Below are positions 56,106-64,000 of a DNA stretch of 64,000 bases, in pieces. The translations under genes and the position numbers were made by a program. The stretch's first letter is position 1, and each line of letters begins with the position of its first letter. The stretch comes from Ostrinia nubilalis (taxonomy: Eukaryota; Arthropoda; Insecta; Lepidoptera; Crambidae), in NCBI RefSeq assembly GCF_963855985.1, contig NC_087106.1, positions 8,353,001 to 8,417,000 of the forward strand. The letters are read 5' to 3'. The notes under the pieces are model-generated. The model was not told the DNA's origin. It ran no database searches and worked only from the letters and a program-made list of their open reading frames with translations.

Positions 56106-57924
56106 TCACGTGTCACATTTTATCTAGACTAGCTATTGGGGCTACAAAACTGTCATTATTTTAATTTAACACTGAAAAATGATCTACCGATTTACTAAAA
56201 CATTGTATACTAATTAGTATTGAAATATTAACTACAAGTTTAGTCCATAACGTCACTAAACAACAGTTTATAAAGTGGTTAACCGTTCACGAGTTAGTTT
56301 AACATTTGATCGAAGCCATTTTCATAATACAATGTGTGCGCGAACGTACATTTTCTGGGTCAGCTCCTCTCTACAATACACACTCAGCGTTAATTTTCCA
56401 GCATTTGTAACAAGTGACGGTTACAGCAGTTTTAATATCTTGACTTTATTCTGGCTGATATTTAGTATTTCAGTAGTTAGATCCATGACTTGACGCGGAG
56501 TCTACGGCTGTTGTTTTTTCCCTCACGAATTTTGACCAGCACTTTGTTTTTTTTTTATTTGGCTCGCAAAACTAGATACATTCCATAAATTCAAGTTGTA
56601 GGAAAATATGGTAACTAACTTAGCCTAGATTGATCTTACTAGATGCAAGCACAGCCATGCACATTGCAGAGCGCACGTATCTACACTACAACTACTACAA
56701 CGCCACTACTAACGTGACGTAAAAAAATTTTTTTTTGGTTTTAATTGCAAAGTCGCATCTACTAAACCTGTATAAGAACTTAAAAATAATATTATGTTTC
56801 CTCAAAAGGGTGCTCCATAAGTTTTCTCTAACAATATTTAAAATGCTTTCCATACTTTTTATAGGCTTCTGTAACAATATTACCTACATCAGTGCATGCA
56901 TACCTACTTTTGTGAAGATGCAGGAGGAAGCTAAAACACAATCATTAAAGTTCACTAATAAATAGATAGAACATCTTCCTTATTTTTTTTCATTATTATT
57001 CGTTTAATTTAGCAAAATAAACACAATTAAAATACACCTGTATCTCGAAGACTTAGTAGACCTACTGTCTATTTTATACTATGGCATGCTCAGTATCTGT
57101 GGTAAGACGAGCAAAAAACAATATACGAGGTCAATAACAAGCAAAAATACTAAAACGGAGCTAAGTCTTTAGTCAGACCTTAATTTTCCTGGTCAGTGAC
57201 CCCAGTCATGTTGGTTTTATTTCGACAAATGCATCGATAGTGTATAATTTACTCGCCCACGGGGGTCAAACACCCACTCTGTGGTCGAAATGGCTAAAAG
57301 ATGCAAAGGGCGGGTATATTGATTGAGAAATATGAGAAGGTATGCAAGAATGTGACGTCATTTGTCATTACAAGGTTCGTAAAAGAAAAACAGTTGAACA
57401 GCAGATGACGTAAAATATCCAAAGAATTTGAAGCAGTAAAATCATAAGTTAGTTTTCAAAATTATGTTGCCAAGGAAACCAAAGGACTTTTTTTACTTAT
57501 TTATAAAAACAAATACAATGCATTGTTTTGCAAACAATACAAATCAGTAGGTACACTTCTAACACCGCATGTCACGATATAAATTAGTATCTTATTCGGT
57601 TGCAATAGGAATTATTTTGCATTAAATATTATTCTGGTGTTACATAACACAAAATATCCCGGTCCGCCAGTCAATACGGAAAACGTTCAGGAAAATGCTG
57701 TTTATGTTTATCGGACAAAGGATTACAAAAACATACCAATGTGTTACATTCATTGTTACATTGTAACATTGTTACTGTTGACGGTTCGGAAATTCGGCGG
57801 AAAATTCCGGGAAATTACTTTTGTAGAAACTGGATTCTTACTTTTAGGGCTTTTAAATTGGCTTCCATCGGATGCTAGAACTTCGGTCTGGTATGTAAAG
57901 AAATTGGACGTATTGACATCTTTC
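56106..57924. other. No gene seen
   Basis: AT-rich. Frames at 56275, 56695/56735 and 57637 show no recognised domain. Confidence 0.3.
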
Positions 57925-57962
57925 TATACTAATTTTGCCCGCGTCTTCGTCTGCGTGAATTT
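57925..57962 (-). mobile_element. Helitron 3'-end-like remnant, antisense
   Basis: The minus strand reads TTCACGCAGACGAAGACGCG then GGCAAAATTAGT, like the GCGGGC...CTAG|T end of the Helitrons here with a base change (TTAG). It overlaps the end of the frame 57637-58014, which argues against that frame being a gene. Confidence 0.4.
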
Positions 57963-58100
57963 TAGCCAGAAATATTATAGTTGTTTTAAAACGAGTGTTT
58001 TTCCTTTAATCTAAACTGATAATAATCTTAATCAGTTTAGTGGTTTTAGTAAAAATTGGAAGAGGTTACAGACAGACAGAGTTAAAATGAGTGCTTACAC
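57963..58100. other. No gene seen
   Basis: Short AT-rich spacer. Confidence 0.3.
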
Positions 58101-58205
58101 TTAGGCTGGGTTGCACCATCTTACTTTAACTTTGACAAAAAAATTAACAACCCAAAATCTCGGATTTTCTCTATGCCAAAGTTAAAATGGTGACATTTTA
58201 AATTA
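58101..58205. mobile_element. MITE of the GGCTGGGTTGCACC family, partial copy 6
   Basis: The left end TTAGGCTGGGTTGCACCATC is well preserved. The right part (CAAAGTTAAAATGGTG) lacks the terminal CAACCCAGCC. Confidence 0.5.
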
Positions 58206-58997
58206 ATAAAGCCTTCATTAAAGTCTATGTAATAAAGGCTTTAATAATCTATGGGGTGGTTATTATACAGCATAATTAACTCTTAAAATGTTTTCCTTCT
58301 AAAGCTTCTTGCTAAACGTGTTCCACGTGTTTTAAAGTAATTTTAGGTAAGTTTTTCCTAAACTCTCTTATAATGGTCTGTTCGGTTGACATTAACCCTG
58401 AAATAGGTACCTGTTGCTCGCAAACAACCGCCCGTTTAAGAGTTTAAGATACACGTGAATGTAGGGTTGCCACATGGTAATTTTAAGGAGGATTTTGTGT
58501 AAATATTTTATGGCATTTTACCTACTAGCTAGCTGACATTTTTTTGATTTTTATCCTGCAAATAACTAAAAATCATCTGTGTTTTCTTTTACGTTGTATT
58601 GAGTAATGAATGACTACTTATTTCACTGGCTGGTACGGTTCCACTCTTTGTTCTAAGGCAGTACGCATTAGAGAAAGACACAAGTAGTAAAATATCATCG
58701 CTTGAGTTCTAACACCAAGTTAGTAATTTTTGGCCATTTGAAAGCTAAGAAATCGAAAGTAGCACCATTGGATTAATAAGAAATAAGAAACCAATTATTG
58801 AGTATTATTATCAGTAGCAAAATAAGACAGTACTAGTTAATTTAAAGTTTCCAGTTTCATTGCTGTCTTGAGGCCATGCTCTAATTTACATGTTAGTTAG
58901 AACATGATAAAAAAGAGGGATTGATCCTTTTGGATGCTGGTAAGTGGCAACCCTACAAGAACGTGACTCATGACAACGTCATAGGGTTAAAACTCTA
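58206..58997. other. No gene seen
   Basis: AT-rich flank upstream of the LTR element. TGGTAAGTGGCAACCCTACA (about 58938) partly resembles GTTGCCACATGGTAA at 58464 in inverted form. Confidence 0.3.
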
Positions 58998-59174
58998 TGT
59001 TGCATGGCAACACTAAGCTGTGGAATTTAATTTTTGTGTAATGGCAATGTTTTCTCTCTCTCTCGTCTCGGCTCCCACGAATACACAAGTGTGTTAACTG
59101 AAGATTGTGTTTTAATCAAGAAACCCGCAGTATCCAGCCCTATCATACACAAATACGCGCGCGGCCGCGCCTCA
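58998..59174 (+). repeat. Probable 5' LTR of the BEL/Pao element
   Basis: It starts TGTTGCATGGCAACA, a 6-bp inverted repeat around ATG and a typical LTR TG start, and ends CCTCA directly before the primer-binding site. The implied length is 177 bp, short for the group (usually a few hundred). The right edge is fixed by the PBS. The left edge is a guess until the 3' LTR, beyond the window, can be compared. Confidence 0.5.
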
Positions 59175-59186
59175 TGGTCCTTCGAG
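59175..59186 (+). promoter_or_regulatory. Primer-binding site, tRNA-Tyr type
   Basis: TGGTCCTTCGAG is the exact complement of the 3' end of eukaryotic tRNA-Tyr (CTCGAAGGA plus CCA). Minus-strand DNA synthesis of the retrotransposon would be primed here. The match then breaks (ATAT instead of the next T-arm bases), giving 12 paired bases. Confidence 0.75.
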
Positions 59187-59711
59187 ATATTTATGAAGAT
59201 CTGTGGGTTGACCAGAAACCACTTGTAAGAAACGCAAGTATTCGCAATTTGGGAAGCACAACAAGGACGCCATTTTCGTTCATTCGTCGTTTGGGTCGCA
59301 ATTCGCTCAGCATCCAATCAAGCAGCACGCAACAAATCGCAACCAGGTGGCGCTGTAACCGCAAACCCGATTCGTGCCGATTGTGGTGTCGACCATCGCC
59401 GAGGAAAGAAAAGGACGCAAAACTTGCAACGAGACCGAGTGCAAGCAGGACGGCAAGAACTTCGTGCAACACATTCGTTCACCCTTCGTTCAACATTCGT
59501 TCATCTGCTGCACCACGTGACGACCAACGCTACGTGCAACACCTTCAATCTCAGTTCATTCGCCAATTTTGCCATTTCCGCCATTTTGTGTTTCGCCCTT
59601 TTGTAAGCGGTTAAATTGTTGTAATTGACGTAACTATTTTAAGTTAAGCATAGTTATAAGCGTGAATTTGTGTGAGAAGTTTATCCATTGTGGTGAAAAG
59701 GAAGTTTAAAC
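59187..59711 (+). other. Leader of the BEL/Pao element
   Basis: This is ~525 bp between PBS and gag start, GC-richer than the flanks, with repeated TTCGTTCA and GTGCAAC words. It would hold the packaging signal. A 169-codon frame (59105-59614) crosses LTR, PBS and leader. It has no recognised domain and is probably incidental. Confidence 0.55.
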
Positions 59712-62700
59712 ATGGAGGAAGGATTAAAACAGAAAATTGCTTCGCGAGGTTACCTAAAAGGTACAATCACAAGATTGCTACAAGTTTGTGAACAAGATTT
59801 ATCTTCACATTCAATCGAAATCTTAGAAGCAAAACGTGTCAGACTTGAAACATCTTTCGCAGCGTACGAAAAGCTCAACCAAGAGATATTGTACTTGGAT
59901 GAAAATGACAGCGAAAACGTCGAAAAAACTGAAAGCAACTATTTCGCTATTCTAACAAAGCTAGACTCAGAAATTAAAAAAAAGATGTCAACTTCCTCCA
60001 TGCAAGCCTCCAAGTCACCTCACCATAATATAACTAAGTTACCGCCAATTACAATCCAAACTTTCAATGGTAAGTTTACGGAATACGTTCCTTTTATTAA
60101 TATCTTCACTTCCATGATTCACAATGACAATACCTTAGACGAGATTCAAAAGTTTTATTACTTGCGTTCGTATTTGCGTGATGAGGCCTTCGACCTCATC
60201 AAAAATCTGCCTATTACTGCAGATAGCTACAATGTAGCTCTGGGCCTTCTCAGCAAGAGGTACGAAAATAAATACCGAATCACTGCAGAACATGTATCGC
60301 AATTATTAGATTTGAAATCAATTCCAAGGCCTTCTGCCACAAATCTTAGAGAATTTGTATGTGTAGTCCGTCAGCAAATAGCTGCTATTAAAAACATTGA
60401 CCCTAATGTCATTTACTGGGACGCAATTCTTTTAAGTATTTTAATCCGCAAACTAGATAACTCAACGGCAAAGGCGTACCAACTTGGGCGCTGTATGGAA
60501 ATGGAGCCCAAACTTGAAGATTTCTTGCTATTCATCGAGAAGCAAGCAATGGCGCTGGAGAACACTGAGCAGGGTCACACTTCCAACAACAACAAGGTGG
60601 TGGTGACTCACATGACTACAGCAGCATGCGGATACTGTAAGTGCAATCACAAGTTATACACTTGCAAAAAGTTTAAACTTTCACCTACACAAGAACGAAT
60701 GCAATTTGTAAGCATTAATAAACTGTGCAATATTTGTCTTGGTGCGCATCAGGGAAAATGCAGGTTCCATTTTAGGTGCTCAGTGTGCAAGAAACCTCAC
60801 AACACACTGTTGCACAGCGATCAAGCTGCCCCCGCACCCCCTGTTTCTTTGACAGGCAACAATATATCTAATAACAATGTACTTCTTCCCACAGCAAGAG
60901 TTAAATTAGTGGCGAAGGATGGCACAGAGCTTCATGTCAAAGCTTTGCTGGACAGTGGCTCGCAAGTTTCATTTGTTACCTCTCATGTGGTCAACCTCTT
61001 AGGTTACACCCCTAAGCAAACTAACACCAAAATCATTGGAGTTTCTAATGCAAAAAGTTACACTAAATATTGCATTCCATTAGAAGTCTACTCCTTAAAA
61101 AGTCCATTTAAAATAAATGTAAATTGTCATGTAGTTGACCAGATAACATGTAAATTACCTCAAAACAAGATTGAATTAAATGATTTTAAAATACCTCCCA
61201 ACTTAACTTTAGCCGATGAGCAGTTCAGTGAACCAAGTGACATTCACATGCTAATGGCAGCTGACATATTTTTCCAGGTGCTCATACCGAGCCAAGGAGG
61301 GGCACCTCGCGAGCTGACGGCGTTGCCCACGCAAGCGCCTGAGTCTACTGGGTCTCTGGCTCGTGAGCAACAAAGCAGCAACTACTCGTCAACTGCCACA
61401 AAGGATAATTCAGCTAAGCTATTCATAACCAATACCCACTTCGGAAACATTATTGCAGGTACTGTCTCTCCTTTTCAATTACCTAAACAATGCCACAAAG
61501 TTGTTCTCAAATGTGAGTTAGGGTTGAGTGACACTATTGCTAACTTTTGGAGTACTGAAAAGGTCCCAGAAGTATATCCTGAGCATTCTTCTGAGCATGA
61601 ACAGTGTGAGCAAATATTTAAAGAGTCCGTTCAGTTGAAAGACAGTAGATTTCAAGTTGCATTACCTTTAAAGTTACCTTTACCTCAAATTAATGACGTC
61701 CTTGGCGAATCTTTTCATTTGGCTCTCAAACGGTTCTATAATTTAGAAAAAAGGCTACATGCAAATCCTGAGTTATTCATGCTATACAAAAATTTCATTC
61801 ATGAATACTTAGCACTAAATCATGGTCACTACATAGACATTGAAAGTTATGATTTGATGAAACAACCTGTTTATTTTCTGCCACATCATGCGGTAATAAA
61901 TGACAATAGTAAAACTACTAAACTCAGAACTGTGTTTGATGGTTCTATGAAGTCAAGCAATAAAGTATCATTAAATGACTTACTATTAAATGGGCCTGTA
62001 GTTCAAAGAGAATTATTTGACATAATATTGTTATTTCGATTAGGTGATTATACTTTCACTGCTGACATCAAGCGCATGTTTCGCAATATAAAAGTAGATC
62101 CGGAATACACTTCTCTTCAGAATATACTATGGAGGGACGATCCCACCGAGTCAGTGCAATGCATTCGATTAGATACTGTAACGTACGGGTTGAAAAGCAG
62201 TACATTCATTGCCACTCGCTGTTTAGATGAGCTAGCAAATAGATATAGGGACGAATTTCCTCTAGCCTCATCCATAATTAAAAATAATGTGTATTGTGAT
62301 GATATTTTATTTTCTCACAATGATCTCGAAACTGTGTTTGCGGCACGTGACGAATTGCGTAGATTACTGTCACTAGGTAGTTTTGAAACTCACAAATGGA
62401 GCTCCAATGACAGTCAAGTTCTATCTGATATACCAATCAATGACTTGCATTTTGATAGTCTTGATTTGCAAAAAGACAACTTTAATATGAAGGCTTTAGG
62501 TCTTACAGTAAATGTGAAGCATGATCACTTCATAATATCTTCACCACAGCCATTTGATTCAAACAAAATCACTAAGAGAACTATTTTGAGTTATATAGGC
62601 AAATTCTATGATCCAATGGGTTTTGTTAGTCCTATTATCGTCTCAGCCAAGTCTATAATGCAAAAACTTTGGCTGCAAAAATTAGAGTGGAATGACAGTC

Positions 62701-64000
62701 CCCAACCTGATGTGTGTCAGGAGTGGCAATCTTTTACAGCTGACTTAGCTGCAATGAAACCAATTTTATTACAAAGAAATTTAAGCATTTCAGACGTTGA
62801 CACAGCTGAATTAATCGGATTCGCAGACGCATCCAGTACGACTGGCTACGGCTGCTGCGTATACCTTCGCTGGTCCAGCCCCACAGGTACTGTGAATGTG
62901 CAATTACTCTGCTCGAAGTCGCGCATCAATCCTATACAAAAGAAAGGTATGACTGTGCCAAAGTTAGAGCTAAATGCTGCACTCATACTTTCAAAGTTAA
63001 TTTTTAAAGTTTATGATGTTCTTATAACAAAAATTAAAATTAGTAATGTTTACCTATTTACTGATTCTAAAATAGTCCTTGCATGGCTTAGTACCGATCC
63101 AACAATGCTCAAAGCATACGTTGCAAACAGAGTAATTGCCATTCGCCAAACCTGCGATCAATGGGACTGGCTGTATGTGAAGTCAGCTGACAATCCTGCG
63201 GATCTTGTAAGTCGCGGAACCAAGCCAGGTGAATTGCTAGGGTGTGATTTGTGGTGGCATGGTCCTCAATTTCTTCAAACTAGCGAGCTTGACTTTTCCT
63301 CTTGCTATACGGGTCTACCTGTCGACTTACCTGAAGTGAAACTCTGCTCAGCCTTCTCCTGTAACGTTGTGTGTGACGATTTCGATCAGCTTGCATTTAT
63401 ATTTCAGCGTTTGCATGATTGCTCAGATATACATAAAATGACTAGGTTGTTAGCTTATATCTTGAGATTTTTAAATAATTTAAATAAAAATAAACAAAAA
63501 TTAAATGCATCATTTTTAAGTGCACAAGAACTTAACAATGCGTTAATGCTATTAATAAAGTACGAACAACATACCTATTTTCAAACTGAATTAAATTTAT
63601 TGCGCAATGGCAAGAATGTTAAGGGAAATTTAGCTAATCTGCACCCCCATATCGACGACCAAGGGCTTTTACGTGTGGGTGGTAGGCTTCATCACGCAGA
63701 TATCGCTTACGCACAAAAACATCCCATAATATTACCGAAAAGTTCTATTGTCACTAACTTGCTTATACGAAGTGAACACGAAAGGTTACTGCACGCAGGG
63801 CCTAGGCTTTTACTTGCGCATTTAAACCAAAGGTATTGGATTGTAAACGGCTTAATGGAAATTAAGAAGATAACTCATAAGTGTATTACATGTTTCAGAC
63901 AAAAAGCCACTGTGGCCAAACAGCTGATGGGGTCCTTGCCAGCTGCTCGCGTCACTGCGACCAGCCGTCCCTTTGAGAAGGTCGGAGTGGATTTCGCCGG
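59712..64000 (+). CDS. BEL/Pao retrotransposon gag-pol polyprotein, runs off the window
   Basis: One uninterrupted frame of 1429 codons from ATG (context AACATGG) to the window end, with no stop or frameshift. Domains in order: Gag of the DUF1759 type (about residues 112-280, opening with FNGKFTEYVPF); Cys/His knuckles (306-318 CGYCKCNHKLYTC and 339-368); retropepsin-like protease of the DUF1758 type (LLDSGSQVSF, Asp414); reverse transcriptase (TADIKRMF with Asp785; FDG at 742-744; VYCDDILF with Asp863/Asp864); peptidase-A17/RNase H region (GFADAS Asp1039, FTDSK Asp1118, NPADLVSRG near 1164); integrase zinc finger (His1361, His1370, Cys1391, Cys1394) and the first DDE aspartate (GVDFAG, Asp1427). 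Gag and Pol share one frame, as usual for BEL/Pao. The order, YCDD and NPADLVSRG motifs separate it from Gypsy and Copia. Intactness suggests recent activity. The rest of the integrase and 3' LTR lie outside. Confidence 0.97.
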   Translation, partial: MEEGLKQKIASRGYLKGTITRLLQVCEQDLSSHSIEILEAKRVRLETSFAAYEKLNQEILYLDENDSENVEKTESNYFAILTKLDSEIKKKMSTSSMQASKSPHHNITKLPPITIQTFNGKFTEYVPFINIFTSMIHNDNTLDEIQKFYYLRSYLRDEAFDLIKNLPITADSYNVALGLLSKRYENKYRITAEHVSQLLDLKSIPRPSATNLREFVCVVRQQIAAIKNIDPNVIYWDAILLSILIRKLDNSTAKAYQLGRCMEMEPKLEDFLLFIEKQAMALENTEQGHTSNNNKVVVTHMTTAACGYCKCNHKLYTCKKFKLSPTQERMQFVSINKLCNICLGAHQGKCRFHFRCSVCKKPHNTLLHSDQAAPAPPVSLTGNNISNNNVLLPTARVKLVAKDGTELHVKALLDSGSQVSFVTSHVVNLLGYTPKQTNTKIIGVSNAKSYTKYCIPLEVYSLKSPFKINVNCHVVDQITCKLPQNKIELNDFKIPPNLTLADEQFSEPSDIHMLMAADIFFQVLIPSQGGAPRELTALPTQAPESTGSLAREQQSSNYSSTATKDNSAKLFITNTHFGNIIAGTVSPFQLPKQCHKVVLKCELGLSDTIANFWSTEKVPEVYPEHSSEHEQCEQIFKESVQLKDSRFQVALPLKLPLPQINDVLGESFHLALKRFYNLEKRLHANPELFMLYKNFIHEYLALNHGHYIDIESYDLMKQPVYFLPHHAVINDNSKTTKLRTVFDGSMKSSNKVSLNDLLLNGPVVQRELFDIILLFRLGDYTFTADIKRMFRNIKVDPEYTSLQNILWRDDPTESVQCIRLDTVTYGLKSSTFIATRCLDELANRYRDEFPLASSIIKNNVYCDDILFSHNDLETVFAARDELRRLLSLGSFETHKWSSNDSQVLSDIPINDLHFDSLDLQKDNFNMKALGLTVNVKHDHFIISSPQPFDSNKITKRTILSYIGKFYDPMGFVSPIIVSAKSIMQKLWLQKLEWNDSPQPDVCQEWQSFTADLAAMKPILLQRNLSISDVDTAELIGFADASSTTGYGCCVYLRWSSPTGTVNVQLLCSKSRINPIQKKGMTVPKLELNAALILSKLIFKVYDVLITKIKISNVYLFTDSKIVLAWLSTDPTMLKAYVANRVIAIRQTCDQWDWLYVKSADNPADLVSRGTKPGELLGCDLWWHGPQFLQTSELDFSSCYTGLPVDLPEVKLCSAFSCNVVCDDFDQLAFIFQRLHDCSDIHKMTRLLAYILRFLNNLNKNKQKLNASFLSAQELNNALMLLIKYEQHTYFQTELNLLRNGKNVKGNLANLHPHIDDQGLLRVGGRLHHADIAYAQKHPIILPKSSIVTNLLIRSEHERLLHAGPRLLLAHLNQRYWIVNGLMEIKKITHKCITCFRQKATVAKQLMGSLPAARVTATSRPFEKVGVDFA

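Noticed and set aside
57637..58014. 125-codon plus-strand frame with a hydrophobic middle
   Set aside because: Its last third overlaps a Helitron-like terminus in antisense and there is no conserved motif. It is probably chance.
59105..59614. 169-codon frame before gag
   Set aside because: It crosses the LTR edge, PBS and leader, has no known domain, and is out of step with the clear gag-pol start at 59712.

Overview
The window looks like nuclear DNA of a moth or butterfly (Lepidoptera). It is AT-rich and has no recognisable host gene. It is densely packed with repeat types typical of that order: 5'-truncated RTE-clade LINEs ending in (GAT)n, (GAAC)n or (GAA)n, short inverted-repeat elements (MITEs), A|T-inserted non-autonomous Helitrons, tRNA-derived SINEs, hAT-like elements with 8-bp target duplications, and a BEL/Pao LTR retrotransposon. 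Assignment to Lepidoptera rests on recognising these families, not on a database search.

Layout. 1-12.6 kb: several MITEs, a 2.0-kb non-autonomous hAT-like element with CGAAAC-rich ends (2388-4385), two short RTE insertions with target-site duplications (TSDs), a 309-bp element with 93-nt perfect arms (11644-11952) and a 535-bp long-arm element (12032-12566). 12.6-21 kb: mostly featureless, AT-rich, with an RTE copy, a reversed SINE tail and two LINE tails ending in (GAA)n. 21.8-23.3 kb: two inverted-repeat arms of about 240 bp enclose a G-rich minisatellite. 25.4-28.8 kb: a four-part nest. A LINE reverse-transcriptase copy is split by a hAT-like element, which itself holds a MITE and a degraded RTE copy. 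29.3-33 kb: a near-palindromic MITE, a 1.05-kb foldback element, a 62-bp RTE insertion and a MITE split by an RTE copy. 33-37 kb: MITEs and two Helitrons. 37-43.7 kb: mostly unassigned. 43.7-47.3 kb: two RTE copies whose 5' parts are inverted as twin priming predicts, a harbinger/ISL2EU-like transposase remnant and a SINE. 49.3-53.4 kb: a complete-looking tRNA-SINE, a Helitron split by a LINE, a TA-flanked MITE, and a hAT-like element built from AGGCCTATAGGC-type motifs.

58.998-64.0 kb: the only clearly intact protein-coding unit, the 5' part of a BEL/Pao retrotransposon. It has a probable short LTR, a primer-binding site matching tRNA-Tyr, a leader of about 525 bp, and one uninterrupted gag-pol frame of 1429 codons running off the window edge inside the integrase.

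No new multi-gene system is evident. What is unusual is the legible insertion history: nested elements, precise TSDs, twin-primed inversions, and three hAT-like elements that share one architecture but have different terminal motif arrays.
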